The notes below the pieces were generated by a model. The model saw nothing but the letters and a program-made list of their open reading frames with translations, was not told the DNA's origin and searched no databases. Source: Osmia lignaria lignaria (Eukaryota; Arthropoda; Insecta; Hymenoptera; Megachilidae). From it: a stretch of DNA of 64,000 bases. The number at the start of each line of letters is the position of its first letter. Position 1 is the first letter of the stretch. This document shows positions 1-13,602 of this stretch, one piece after another. The translations under genes were made by a program, and so were the position numbers. The DNA is taken from contig NC_135038.1 in assembly GCF_051020975.1 (NCBI RefSeq), positions 4,710,001 through 4,774,000 of the forward strand, given 5' to 3'.

Positions 1-2668
1 GTTGCATAATGCACGGCATGCAAGCTTAGAATGCACTTACCCGAGAAATCCACGATCTCGGTAGCAGTGATTCATTTTTTTTTTCTTTTTTAATCACCTG
101 CTTTCCGTACAATTAAAATAATTATTTCAAAAGGTAGGTACATTCTATTCGGAATATCAATGCTCGTGTTTACAGAATATCAGTGGTATTTCGATAGAAT
201 TCTCTATTACGTTAGAAACTAGGCATCGGAGAGAACTAAAATGGACACTCGTTACGAGACCGCGATGTAACTCGGTCTAATAGCTTCCTGATTATTTCGT
301 GAGCCGCTCAGCTGATTTCCTCTCTCTCCTGTTACGATCATTTTAACCCTCCTTGTTACCGAGATCACGGCTTATTTCTCACGGAAAACTCAGATGATTC
401 ACGCGTTATTTGTTCGCGAATTAAGTAATAATAAGTGTATACGTGTAGAAATTACGTTGGTTCCAATTAAAAGTTTCATATTCGATCCTCTATCAGATAA
501 TATCGAGTCATAAAAGGGATTGAAATTTCAGAAATATCTGTGTATCACCCAATTTCTTAACGCATTACCTATCGCCCTCAAATAAAATAGATAACCACTA
601 TCGCCCTGTAACGTTTATTATTTCAACCGATGGCGTCGAACAGCCTCTTCGTAAGATTCTAAAAATTGTAGCATTCTAAAGGGCCGAATAGCAACAGGGC
701 AAATCGCGATTATCTGCTTAATCATATAAAAAGATGTAGCGATAAGGTATAAGTAAGTATATCGGTATTAAATCTCTACAAGTGCCGTTCGTTGTAGCAT
801 ACTTCGCTGATGTTTGTTCCAGAGGTGAATGCTATTTGTCGAAGACAGGGTGAAGCAACCCCTAGGGAAAACGTTTTCATTCAAGCCGGCTTAAGCACCT
901 AACGTAACGAGGGCATTGACGTCCTACAAAGTGCATGCCGTGTGTTGTTATGGAGACACTACTCATCACAATACCGATTTTTCTTTTTCGATCAATTATG
1001 TATTGCTTTCCTATCCGTCGAAAACCTGAAAAATAATATATTTTATTTTATTCCATTAACGTTATTGAATTTGTTTATTTTTTTTTTTCCTTAATAAAGT
1101 TCCATATAAATTATTAACTTTGTTACCTTATTATATAAATAAAAATAGTTTCAACAGAAGAAAATGGGACTTTTAACGATTTCTTTTACGTGGACAGAAA
1201 TAGATTCTCTGATGGACTAATTTTAAACTCCTCCAACATCTTCGAATTCCTAAGATTAAATAATAAATATAGTTTCTAATTAAAGCCTCTTTTCTTTATT
1301 TTATTTACAATGATGAATTCACTTTTTCCCTCTGAAAACGGACGTTCTGGGTTATGGTCACTTTGACCCGCAATTAAAACGTGAAAATTTAATCGTGAAA
1401 ACTGCGTACGAACAACGGAATAGCAACAAGTGGTGGATAATTAGAGGGGAATAGATTTTATCAAAAAATATTTCTTTCTCAACCTCGTCGACCTGATCTT
1501 ATCTCGATAGAATTTACATTCTGCGGGGAGATATATTGTCTCTTTGGATTATACACAGTGTACCGAAAATAAGCGAAAAATATAGAATAAAATTTCTTTA
1601 TACGAAGTTTTGGTACCATATAAATTGATTACCACTGAGATTTATTATTTGTCAGTAAGATCTTTGAATCCACCATTTCTAATTTTTCCGTACTTTCGAA
1701 TTTTAAACGACGCAAAACTACCGTCAGCAACGACGATTATTTTATTAATTTTATCGCATATTTTCAATTTATTATAAAATATTAATTTACATTTAAAAAA
1801 ACTTAAATCGATGCCCTTTAAAGCATTTACTTAAACGATTACGTTAAATTATAACAGTGTCAAGTATTAAATTGTAAAATATGGTGATCTCAAAAAGAAG
1901 AAGATGACAAAGAGGAGGACAAATACCGTAAAATGATAGATAAAGAAAGAATGAGGATAGAGGGCAAAGGGAGAAGGGTAAACGGGAAGGAGGTTGGGAA
2001 GAGGGGGAGAGAGAGAGAGAAATTTCCAAGAGAAAGTCGTGTACCTCATTATAAAAAGAATATAAAACAGTAAATTGTCGTCTGAAATTTCAGCTGTATA
2101 AATTTTTTCATACTGAACAAAAAAAATGAATATATTCAATAAAAATATGATTATTTCGTGTGTACCGATATTATGTACGTAATTTTTATAAATATTATAC
2201 AAAAAAATCTTATATATATAGAAAAAACTTAATTATCTGAACAGTTGTCATCTTACTATTAAGTAAAATTTTTAACCAAATAGATCTCTTTAAATCCTGA
2301 AAACGAAGATAGCAAAACGTTTAAAATATGTAAGAAACCGTTGTACGAAAATGTAAGGCGTCACTAAATACATAAGAAGACGAACTTATCATCAGAATAA
2401 GTGATTCTTGCGACCACATCAATGTTTTATTTTCGAGTCGTAAAATCACATGAATCATTAACTGTTGCTTCGAGATTCCTAAATAAATCTAATAAGGTCG
2501 TAGACAGAAAAGAAAGTGATTATATTTTATTTCTTCGTTAAAGATCTTTTACGTAAAGAACAACTGAACTGTAAAATTCCTACGTCGTATGACAATTAAG
2601 AAGCAAAAAACAATTATTCTTAACGAAAGATAGAGAAAGAAAGAAGGAAAAGATAATAGATTACTTAC
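1..2668. other. No clear coding gene; likely first intron of a gene leaving the left edge
   Basis: I see no coding exon with supporting homology here. Open frames in this stretch are short and AT-driven. Near position 42 the minus strand reads ...TTCTCGG followed by GTAAGT, a good 5' splice site, so a minus-strand exon may end there. There is a short GA microsatellite near 2000-2022. Together with the exon-like segment at 2669-2900 this looks like 5' untranslated and intronic sequence of a minus-strand gene whose coding part lies outside the window. That is inference from splice signals only. Confidence 0.3.
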
Positions 2669-2900
2669 GTTTACGATGCTGCTGCACCTAAGATTCTCCA
2701 GCAAGAGATTTCCCAAAGCTTGAAGATTAGTACGAATAACACATTTCACACCACATCACTGTTTAATGCCACTATAAAAATAGAAGAATCGAGTTGTAAT
2801 AATTTTACCGGCGTCATTCGTGCCAACAAATTCTTTTAGACACAAACAACCGAAGAGACGTCGTTACTCGACGCCGTTTGCCGCGCATCTACCACAGATA
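2669..2900 (-). other. Possible 5' UTR exon of a minus-strand gene
   Basis: On the minus strand a GC-richer segment (CGACGCC, CGCGGCA and similar CpG-rich words around 2860-2910) runs into a strong donor, AAC followed by GTAAGTAATC, at 2668. The frame inside it is open for 66 codons, but no homology is recognised. CpG enrichment around 2860-3000 compared with the AT-rich flanks suggests a promoter region. The most economical reading is a first, mostly untranslated exon of a gene reading leftwards off the window. The transcription start and any coding potential are not resolved. Confidence 0.35.
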
Positions 2901-3009
2901 CCTGTCGCGGTAGTCCTACCACCAATGGCGGCAACTATGCTGTGATTGGAGTACTACTGGCTAATCACCGATAAGCTTCTGAAGCGTTGAAAATTTCGCG
3001 CCCCTGCAT

Positions 3010-4086
3010 AAAAATAATAAAATATTAGATATATTGTTGTAAATAAAGTTAAATTTCATTTTTTACTTACAAAAAAGATTACTTATTCAGTTAAAAAAGA
3101 ATATCAATGCTTCATTCACAAATTTTAACTTTATCTTTATTTTAACATATTAAGCAAAACAATAAAATTAGTTAAAATCAAATGAAACATTTATATATAT
3201 TTCACAACATATAATGGAATAATAGAACTGGTGGGATTATTCTTCTATTTGTTCCATTTTACTTACACATTTTCATGAAATCAATTTTGCATTTAGTTAT
3301 TTGCGTACACGTTCAGCCTTTTTTACAAACTGTACAGATATTTATGATTATTTATTGATATCATTAACGTACATATATTTATTGCAAGTATTAGAAAATG
3401 TGACGTAATTTGAGTGTTGCTAATTAATAGTTCCTATGTACGTCACTTGTGCTTTATTGCACTTTTTAAGTTTAAATTAAAAAACAGTACTTTATTTATC
3501 TTTATTGCAGGATTATATTTTATTATTTACAATGATTTTTTGAAAATCATAAAACAATAACATATGTGTGTACGTAAATATAAATAAATATAAATTAGAC
3601 TCCTTCAATTCAGTTTCTTATTATTATATATAGATTGAAAGTTACTTAAAGAAAACTTTCAACAATTACAGATAATTTTTCGACATTTCAAAGTTTATAT
3701 ATGTTTTTCTTTCCAATAGAGTTAATATCAAGTGGTATACAAGTGAAGTATTATCTACGTTTATTATAATTATTTTTTATTCGAACAAGTTTCGTGCGTG
3801 AATTTACAGAAACGTAAGACTCTCAACCTTCTGATTATTTTTTTTTTTTTTAAAGAAAACGATATTTTAAAAAACTGAATTATTAGAAATCATAACAAAA
3901 CGAAAAAGAAACGACGATATTTCAATCTTAAACCTGTTAATATTGATGAGCAAATATATATTATAATATATATACGTATTTATAAACAACAATATACACG
4001 TTTACTAAAATTTCATTTCTTCAAACGAATGAAAAAATTAATTGAACATGATTTCGTTAGTTTCAATATTATACACTTTTTGCTAA
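3010..4086. other. Intergenic, AT-rich; probable 3' UTR of the ZNF800-like gene
   Basis: Strongly AT-rich sequence with homopolymer runs and no supported exon. The right part probably belongs to the 3' untranslated region of the minus-strand zinc-finger gene that stops at 4087. Confidence 0.4.
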
Positions 4087-7000
4087 CTAACTGTGGCACT
4101 GAGGAAAAGTAAGACTATTTTTTACATCTTCTTTAAGCTTAATATCGCATTTGTCTATAACGCTGTTCTCACAAAGAATTGATATTTTAGCATTTTGTAT
4201 AGATTTAAAACGTTTGGACGCTTGTTCTACGTCCAAACCGTCTTCATCCAGTACCAGCGGCTTTTTACCCAATGTTTTACTAAAAGGTTTTATAAGTAAA
4301 GAGTCCTTTCGAAACGTTACATCTTTTAAATCATAAATAAAATCCTTGTTTAAAGGTTTTATTTTATTGCGAATAGGACGTTGCGGTTTTGAATGATTTT
4401 GCATAGACATATTGTCGCCTTCTTTTAAATCGGAACAGCTCGATTGTGCTGTTTCATTATCTTTTATACTTTCTAGCTCTTCTTTTTTGTCTACTTGTTT
4501 CGTAGAATCCATTTCAGGTGGCCCAAATATAACTTCCATTACCATTTTTCTAACATCAGGATCCAATAGATTATTTTGTTCCTTAGTATTAATAGTTGAT
4601 GCCTCTTGTTGAGATTCTCCATTTATGTGAACTATTTCTTGATGCATTGTCGAATCTGTGTTTGTTATTTTTTTGTCTTCCTCCTTTTCTTTTTCTTTCT
4701 CCTGTTCATTGTCTTTCTCCTTTTCCTTTTCTTTTTCCTTTTCTTTTTCCTTTTCCTTTTCTTTCTTCTTTTCCTTTTCTTTCTCTTTTTCCTTTTCTTT
4801 TTCTTTCTCCTTTTCTTTTTCTTTCTCCTTTTCTTTTTCTTTGTCCTTTTCTTTTTCTTTCTCCTTTTCTTTTTCTTTCTCCTTTTCTTTTTCTTTCTCC
4901 TTTTCCTTTTCTTTCTCCTTTTCCTTTTCCTTCTCCTTTTCCTTTTCTTTCTCTTTTTCCTTTTCTTTTTCGATTACAGTTTTTTCTTCGACTTGAACTT
5001 CTGATTCTACACGTTCTTCTATAACTTCCGGAGTACTGGACTCCTTTTCTAAGTTTGTTATATCCACCATAATAGTTTGATCACGTATAGATTGATTCTC
5101 TGGGATTAGACCTATCATATCTTCTATGATAACACGATTGTTCTGAGCGTTATGCATTTTATTACAATGTGCTACACAATCGCACTTGACGAAACATTTA
5201 AAATTGCAAAGTTTACATCGATAACGGTTCCAACCAATATGAATGGCAGCATGTCTTCTTAAATTAGTTGCTGACATGAATTTTCGTTTACACTTAAGGC
5301 ACTGAAGTTTTGGAAGATTTATTATCGAAGCCACTTTTTCTTCCATTAATAATACGTTATCCACGTTTTTCATTTCTGCAGCTTGTTCAGTATTTATATC
5401 CAAAGATATGTTTCTTGTAACATTTGCTGAAAATAAAAATTTTGATTTCACAGAAAATATCTCGTATAATTAAATATAAATGTTATCGACGTAATATGTA
5501 ACTTACCTGGACTGTTACTTAATCTTTTTGGACTATCCTTGCCTTTTCTTTTTCTACTTCCAACATTGATTTTTGGTTTATTTATATTAGTATACACAAT
5601 CTCTATAGGATCAGAAATATCACTTGTAGAAGGAACGTTGCTTTTCTCCGTAGTTTTTACTACTCCATTTGTATAAACTGCCGCAATTTCTTTGTTCGGT
5701 TCATTTTGAGAACTTAATTTTTCAGTATCTAACATTTCCCAATCTTCTTTACTTAATGTTGCAACGGATTCTACGCGAATAGGTGTTTCGTTACTATGAT
5801 TAATTTCAGTCGAAATAGAACAATTTTCTGCATTCAAATTCTTCTGAATTTCTGGATTAATAATTATATTTTCCTTTGGAATAGGATCTGGTGAAATTTT
5901 ATTCACTCTTTTTACTTTATTTGTGCTTTCACAGGCTGCAACACGCCTATGGCAATACTGTGAATGAGCGGACAAGGCTGCCTTCCTATCAAATCTTTTT
6001 CCACAACCACCGCATCTTTGCAATTCTGCATCAGATTCTAAGTGATCCATCCATTCCTATCAAAATACTATGTTTTAAATTAACAATATTTTGATGAAAA
6101 TTAACGTATTACATTGATAACCGAGATACCTGAGTTTCATTAATTCTTAATGCATCGTTCGTTAAAGTTTTGTTGGCATCTTCTTTTTGTAAATCCTCGG
6201 CAACAGTCGTATCCTTCATGTATGCTTTTTCCTGAATCTGTGACCTAAGTTTCCGTACTTCTTCACTGGTTTTCCTATGAGCTATAAGACGGGTTAATGA
6301 AAGCTAACACGTTTCTAATTTAAATGTCATTGATCACTTATGCAAACTATATATATATATATTGTACGTACTTTTAAAGAGATGTCGATAAACACTCCAA
6401 GTATTTGCAAATGTAGCAGAACAAAATGGGCAGGGAAAACATAACCTGTGAGATGTATGCAATGTCTTTGTATGAACAGCTAACGTTTTCTTTGTTGAAA
6501 ACCTCGCATTGCATATAGTACAAACTTCAGGAGTTTTACTAATTCCTTCTGCACTACTGCTTTCAGTCCTGCTGTTACTGTTTGACTCTTCGATAGACTG
6601 TACAAGGTGTCCATTTGAATTTAACACTGCAGTTTGTCCACTTATCATATCTGTTAGCTCTGTTACCTAAATATCATTGAATTTATAATAAAATATTTCA
6701 CGTAACATTACTTTGTTAATTATCTTTGTTTTTAATCAGTTATTTGTAAACAATACCTGTGCTTTCATTAAATCTCTATGATCTTGATTTGAAACTATTG
6801 ACTCAACAGTTTGATAAACTGCTGATGAATTTGACTGCACAGTTTCCAAACAGATCCATTCTGTGTTACTTCGTAAATTTTCTGTTTGTTTTTTCTGTAA
6901 CATATTAACAACAGAAGTGAGATCCTTTTTTTCTTCTTTTTTAAAAACTTGACTTCTCAAGATTCTATCATTTCCACAAACCTCTTGAAGCAATTTCTCT

Positions 7001-7678
7001 GGTTTCTTATTATTTGATTCACTTGTAAAAGCCTGTAAAATATATATGCATATACATAATCTTTATATATATTTTTTAAATCAAGTTGCAGTTAAAAATT
7101 TGGAATACTTTTAATGCATTCTATATTTGAAATATTATATAAATAACTTATTTTTAATAACAAAAATCAATAATATAGCATAAGAGATAACAACATTTAA
7201 ATAAAAATATCTAATTGTATTAGTATTATTTAGATCAGTAATTCATTTGCTGTTAGAAAAATTACTTGTTACTTTAACTTTGTATTATAATAAACAGAAT
7301 AGAACGTACTGTAGTATAATCATTGAAAGAATTCTTAGTAAATGTGACATCAAATTTTTCTTTACAGTAAATACGTTTATGCGAGATGAAATTAACCAAA
7401 CTTCTAAATAAACTTCTGCATATACGACATTCGTATACCAGATCACATTCATATGTCAAAATAGATTTAATTTCTTCGCTGCCGCTTTCTAAAATTTTGG
7501 TTGCACGATACAGATTTGAAACGCTTGTATCAATTGGTTGACTTAGTTGAGATAAATCTGGATTTATAGTGGTAACTTCTGTTGGAGGGAATTTAACTTT
7601 TCCAAATTTCCCATTAGGTTTTTTACTTTTGGTCTTTGCTTTCATCGATTTCATTTTCCATAAATATCGCACATCCAA
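4087..7678 (-). CDS. ZNF800-like zinc-finger protein
   Basis: Six coding exons on the minus strand: 7310-7678, 6757-7032, 6372-6666, 6130-6281, 5507-6056 and 4087-5426, giving 993 residues. Residues 60-108 match the diagnostic N-terminal block of ZNF800: a basic lead, then C84-x2-C87 and H100-x4-C105 in the motif CRSLFRSLVNFISHK. Further C2H2 fingers lie in exon 3 (VCTICNARF and PCPFCSATF), exon 5 (CGGCGKRF) and exon 6 (QCLKCKRKF and RCKLCNF). Residues about 700-797 are an almost pure Lys-Glu repeat, then an acidic and basic tail. The family is nuclear and presumed to bind DNA; vertebrate ZNF800 is a transcriptional repressor. The ATG at 7678 is chosen because the conserved block follows and no upstream exon is evident. 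Orthology rests on the N-terminal block and finger order. Confidence 0.82.
4672..4970. repeat. Lys-Glu coding microsatellite within the ZNF800-like gene
   Basis: About 300 bp of CTTTTTCTTTTC-type pyrimidine repeat on the plus strand, which the minus-strand gene reads as alternating Lys and Glu codons with rare D, N and Q interruptions. All three plus-strand frames are also open across it, which only reflects the absence of stop trinucleotides in the repeat. It probably forms a long single alpha-helix or charged linker. Such tracts change length quickly between individuals. Confidence 0.9.
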
Positions 7679-9456
7679 CGTATTATCTCATAAGAACTGC
7701 AAAAATAAATGTATTATGAAATTATGTAAGCTTAACAATCCTAGCTAATCATAATATAAAGAATATACATAAATTGATCAATTACATAATGTAGCAGTTA
7801 ATTATAAATAATAAGAAAGAAATTAAAGAGCTCAGGGAAGAAATAAAGTAAGGTAATTATAACAGCATAGTTCAAAGTGATATTTCAAAGAACTGAAAGA
7901 TTATGTATAAGAAAATATGTTTTAAAAATAATAATTCATCTTCTGATACAAAGGGAATACTTAAAAATTCATTAAAAACTATGAATTTAAAAGTGAAACA
8001 AGAAAAAGCATACAATGGGGATGTACCGTCTCTCCTGCATTTTACTGCGTAAAAATCGATTTTTACTTTTCAGATTTTGAAGTTATGAAGAAAACAAATT
8101 ATTAAGAAGCAATAATGTCTGTTAAAAATGAGTTCTCTCACAAGAAAGACACGCGATTTAGATCTTCTTATACAAGACTGATTCTGATTTCGATCGAGCT
8201 ACGACCTCCATTTTTCCAAAACCTAGAAGTTCTTGGCTCTACCACTTTAGTGAAACGGTACCGTGGGCAGCACATTCATTTTATTGAAGAATAATTTTAC
8301 TTATTATTTAAATTTTCTTATCTGTTCAATAATTTTCAATGAAAATTCGACGTACCATTGACCTGCAGAAGTAATTCAGCAAGCTCATGATATAAAGCAT
8401 AAGTTATGAATTAAAAATTATACGTTTTCTTAAAAATTTATTACAGAAGGTTATGTCCCTTTAATTTTTATAAAAATTATATTTAGCAATTAAAATAAAG
8501 TAATACATCATTTCCCCAATTATGATAAATACAAATTTTACTACAAAAATTTTACAAGTAATTTAATAGAAACAATGCATGATTCTATTATATAGTAATG
8601 ACTAATAATAAAAGAAAAAGATTTCCTTGAAAAGTAATTTGAATTGTTCTATATTTTTCAAATCTGTGCATATAAACATTGAAGTATATTATATTAAGAT
8701 TTTTCAAGCTTTTTCCTATATGCATTATGCGTGAAGACCTTACGTATTTCTTTTTCACTTATATCTTTTAACATTAAATTTTAAATTATCATATCTTCTA
8801 TTACAATTGAATTTAACTTTGTATAAACAAAATTAAAGGTTTATACATATCTTATAAACCTTTATATATATTGGTAAGAATCTTTATGAAAAATGAAATA
8901 ATAAAAACATCATTTTCATTTACCATTAGAAATTATAATAGCCCACTGCATACAACAACTTAGACTTCAGATTCATTAAAAATCTTAGACTGTGATAAAC
9001 AAAAAGACTTTCATTTGTAATGTTGTTTCTGATTTGAAGATTGACTATGTATCACAATGTTATAGCAAAAGCTTAATTTCTGTAAAATTCTTTCTCTTTA
9101 TCATTAGTTACAAAAATATTTATAAACATCATTTATAATATACTTATAACTCATCAAGTAGATTAATTTTTGATACCCAAATTGAAATGATATTTGTAAA
9201 CCACAATTGTATCATATAATAACATATTAAAAGTAAAGAAAAACTTGAATATTTAATAAAATACATACAGTATAATTGTAAAGTTTGTTGTGCCGCGGCG
9301 CATGCGTTACAATTTCGCATCTTTTCCTCGTGAAACCATTCGAAAGAATCTGTGTTTTGTACGTTTAGATTTTGTACAAACTGAACTGTTTAAAAATGCA
9401 CGTTAATTGATGGTAATAACTTCTGTGAATAAGAAGAATAATCATAAAGAAAAAAA
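7679..9456. other. Intergenic region between divergent ZNF800-like and TBCD genes
   Basis: No coding exon seen. The segment holds an 18-bp perfect palindrome GTAAAAATCGATTTTTAC at 8049-8066. Close to the TBCD start it carries GGCGCATGCG at 9297-9306, a match to the NRF-1/Ewg-type motif, inside a short CpG-rich patch. The left part is probably 5' UTR and intron of the ZNF800-like gene, and the right end the TBCD promoter. Confidence 0.5.
9297..9306 (+). promoter_or_regulatory. NRF-1/Ewg-like motif upstream of TBCD
   Basis: GGCGCATGCG lies 150 bp before the TBCD start codon in otherwise AT-rich DNA. It matches most of the YGCGCAYGCGCR consensus bound by NRF-1 and its insect homologue Erect wing. 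The assignment is by sequence only. Confidence 0.5.
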
Positions 9457-12400
9457 ATGGTGTTGAATGATTGTCCGGACTCGGACGTAATTGGTTGTGG
9501 ATTCAGTGCGTTTAAGGAAATTGATGAAGTGATAGCTTTGATTTCGGAATTGAAAAAAGCTGATCTTTCTTCGAGTCTTGTTGAAAAAAATCGAGATCGT
9601 TTCAACTTTATCTTGTCGCAGTATCAGGATCAAAGGCAATTACTGGATCCATATTTAGATGACATTCTACAACCACTGATTGGTATCATCAAAGATGAAA
9701 ATTCTACAGAGAGCATGCAACATAATGCTTTCAAATATATTTTTGTTGTTATGTCAGTCAAGACGTACAAAAACATTGTTACGTATCTCCCACATGAGGT
9801 ATACTATACCATCTTATAACTTGATTGATAATAACATTTAAGTTTTGAAATAATTGATTTAATTCGATATAGGTGACAGATCTCCTTCCTGTTTTGCGGA
9901 TGCTGGAAAAGCAAGATATAAATGATGTAGAAACATGGGAATCTCGCTATGTACTTCTGATTTGGCTTTCTATCATTTCAAAGATACCGTTTCCACTATC
10001 GCGGCTGGAAGTCTCTGATGTGACATTAGAAGAATCGATAATAGTCAGAATTATAAAGATATGTAAACTATTTTGCTTGTCAAAGGATGCTTGTGCGGTA
10101 GCTGCAGTTTTCTTAATTGCCAATTTCTTAACAAGATCAGACGTTAAAAACGTATATTTGGGAGAAATGATAATTTGGAGTTTACAGTGCGTGGAAGATG
10201 ACCCCTTAAGACACGGTCCTTTAGCCGTTATAGCGGCGATATTAAAACACAACGCAAGAGAAGACGTTAAACCGCACATCCAAATAATTTTAGACAAAGT
10301 TTTACAGTTCCATTTGAACGATAATCCCGCCGATCTCATTCGGAAGTTCGGGATAAAGATTGTACAAAGAATTGGTTTGGTATTATTAGGAACAAAATTA
10401 GCTTCATGGAGATATCAGAAAGCTAGTAGACCAATATCCTTGCTACCAAATGCTAAAAATAGTAATACTATAGAAAGCGTAGAAGAAGCTAAAAATATTC
10501 CGTTTTATCACGACGATCAGGATATTCCACCGGCGATAGAAGATATTATCGAGCAACTTATACAAGGGCTCAGAGATAAAGTAATTACAATACGGTGGTC
10601 TGCTGCAAAAGGAATTGGTAGAATAACAGCAAGATTACCAATAGATTTAGCAGACGAAGTAGTAGGATTTGTATTAAACCTTTTCTCTGGTCGAGAATCA
10701 GATTCTGCCTGGCACGGTGGTTGCTTAGCATTAGCAGAATTAGGACGGCGCGGACTTCTTTTGCCTCATCGATTAAAGGATGTGATACCAGTTGTTGTTC
10801 AGGCATTGGTATTCGATGAACCACGTGCTTATGGATCAATTGGATACTTGATCAGAGATGCTGCCTGTTATGTTTGTTGGTCATTCGCAAGAGCATACGA
10901 TTCTGATATTTTTCAACCCTACGTAAAAGAGATTGCAGCTATGTTATTAGTTGTTACTTGTTTCGATAGAGAAATTAATTGTAGAAGAGCCGCCTCCGCG
11001 GCGTTTCAAGAGAATGTGGGTAGACAGGGTAACTTTCCCCACGGAATAGAAATACTTACTATTGCTGATTATTTCGAAGTTGGTGTTAGAAATCATGCAT
11101 ACTTAAAGATTAGTACGCAAATTGCACAGTATGAAGAATATACAAAACCTCTGATCGATCATTTAGTCACAAGAAAAGTAACTCATTGGGATACAGCACT
11201 TAGAGAACTTTCGGCCAAGGCTCTATTTAATTTAACCCCTATAGATCCAAATTACATTAAAGACACAGTTTTACCAAACTTATTAGATATGTTAAATTCT
11301 ATCGACTTAAATATCAGACACGGTGCGGTATTGGCTATTGCAGAGATATTGGAAGCATTGCACAATTGTTTTAATGACAACATTGAAAATATCATTGGGG
11401 CGTCAGCGGTAGAAAATATAAGAAATATAGTGAGCACTTTTAGAAAAAGAGGACAATTCAAAGGTCTTGGAGGAGAGTTAATGAAGCAAGCTTGTGCTGT
11501 ACTTATAAAGAAATGCTCTATCGTTCATTTTCCAATATCCAGGGAAATGATTTGTAAGTTAATTATTACTAATAGATTTTTTATCATTGTATTTGTATTA
11601 AATATTTGCTATAACTTTTGCAGATGACTGGCAGGATCTTTTAGAAGAATGTTTGAGCCATGAAGTATCCACGGTAAAAATAAAAGCTGCCGAAACTCAT
11701 ACAGAATTTTTTCGAAAATATTATGCCAATCTAGATAGCGAAGACCGTAATGCTGTAATTAATCGTTATCTCGATAATTTGCAATCAAACAATCAGTTGG
11801 TCCGAATTGGTTTTGCACAGGCCATAGGTAATACACAAAATATTCGGATCCTAAAACGACTCGATACTACTTTCATTAATCTTTTTTCAGGATATTTTCC
11901 TTTATTCATACTTTGTGAAAGAATAAAAGATATAATAGAGGCTCTGATTAAGTGTATTGAAATATCAGCGAGTACTTTGAAATGGGCAGAGAGTAGAAAA
12001 GAAGCTATCCATGCTTTGATAATGGTCTGTCAAACTTTAGGAGTTAAAGAAGCTGGTTTGTTTCTTATTTTTGGAAAAAAATTTTAATATATATTTCATT
12101 TAGAATGATCAAGATTTGTATACTTTTTAGATAAGTGGCAGGCATTCGTACCCGACTTGTATCGTTGTTATTTGTTAGCATTGAAGGAATATACAATAGA
12201 TAGTCGTGGAGATATAGGAGCTTGGGTACGAGAAGCAGCTATGAACGGCTTACATGTAAAGACCTACTTTATTATCAGTTATATTGAATTTATCAATGTA
12301 AAAATCTAAATGAATGTTCTTTAAATAATTCCAGATGCTAACGAATTTAGTGTCACAAGCAAAGCTAGTCTCAGTATTAAACGAGGAGCTAATGGCAAAT

Positions 12401-13420
12401 ATTATTGGAGGAATTGCACAGCAAGCTGTTGAAAGAATTGATGGAATTCGAGCACAAGCTGGAATTGTTTTCAGTGCGCTTATTCACAGTGATCCTCCTC
12501 TACCGAACATTCCGTATCACGAGGAATTAAAAACTATTTTCCCTTATGACGAGTGTAAAGAAAGTATGGAATGGCGAATGGAATCTGCTACTTTTCCACG
12601 ATTTATTAAGATGTTATCTTATCCTCCGTACACGATGAACCTCTTACGAGGAATTGTATTTAGTGTCGGAGGCTTAAGTGAATCTTTGGTAATCATCCTG
12701 ATCGTACAAGCGATTAAATATTTTGTATTTTGACGTAAAATTTACGATACTCTTTTGTTTAGGTTAAACATTCTAGCGTTTCTTTATTTTCTTATTTACA
12801 AGAAATAGATGAATTAGGCCTGACAAATTTATGTTATAAGATTTTACAAATTTTTGAAGAAAGTCATAAAAATGAAAGAATGATTACGTCCATGCTGGCC
12901 TTTTTGGATCGTTTACTTAGTTCCGGATGTATACAAATTGTTCTTGATGATTCTAAGAATGGAATTGCGGAACGAATTTTAATACTACTTAAGGTTGAAA
13001 TTAAAAATACAAGCAATACCAAGTTGGTAATCAGCAGTATAAATGTTTTTTGTCAGCTTTTGCAGGTATATTTTGATATTGAATATCACAAAAATAACAA
13101 CATATTTTTAGGATAACTGGGCAATTTCTTGTTTTTAGATACATGGACCAGTAGCGAAGAGAGCATTTTGCCAACTGAGCATCTTTCTTTGTCATAAGTA
13201 CAGGTGCATACGAAAGGTTGCTGCTACAAAAACCTACGAAGCTTTAACTCTATACGGAGAAGAAATGGACCTTTCGGAAGAGGAGTTAACTAAACTTTTG
13301 ACTAAATTAAATGTTACCGATTGGGAACAACCGGTATCCGAACTTCGATCAATCAGGAATGATCTTTGTGATTTAATGAAAGTACCTGCTCCTATTGTGC
13401 AAACTAAACTAACGAACTGA
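9457..13420 (+). CDS. TBCD: Tubulin-specific chaperone D (tubulin cofactor D)
   Basis: Eight exons: 9457-9798, 9873-11553, 11624-11827, 11891-12055, 12131-12255, 12335-12688, 12763-13065 and 13139-13420, giving 1151 residues against about 1190 in vertebrates. The protein is a HEAT/Armadillo-repeat scaffold. It binds beta-tubulin and, with cofactors E and C and Arl2, builds and dismantles the alpha/beta dimer in the cytosol. Strong family blocks are visible: VRWSAAKGIGRI-like (TIRWSAAKGIGRITARLP), DAACYVCWSFARAY, CRRAASAAFQENVGRQG, and DSRGDIGAWVREAAM near the C-terminus. The intron at 11828-11890 is only 63 nt and lacks stops in frame. Removing it aligns the flanks with the vertebrate protein, so I treat it as intron. 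The gene ends 183 bp from the convergent fucosyltransferase. Confidence 0.96.
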
Positions 13421-13602
13421 ACTTAATTATACATTAGGATTTCATTTCACTAAATTGGTAAGTGAAAAATAGAAAACTTCTTCCCTTATGATATTATGAT
13501 TATTATATATAATACTTTCAAAATATAAAAAATATATAAAATTAAATGCAAAGAATTTCAAGAGTATTATTACTCAACGAAAATTACTTAAGTACCAGTA
13601 AC

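Noticed and set aside
4596..5024. Plus-strand frames of 112-142 codons made of Phe, Ser and Leu
   Set aside because: They are the reverse of the Lys-Glu repeat in the minus-strand zinc-finger gene; pyrimidine repeats leave every frame open.
8049..8066. 18-bp perfect palindrome GTAAAAATCGATTTTTAC
   Set aside because: Noted, but AT-rich palindromes of this size can arise by chance and nothing around it suggests a function.
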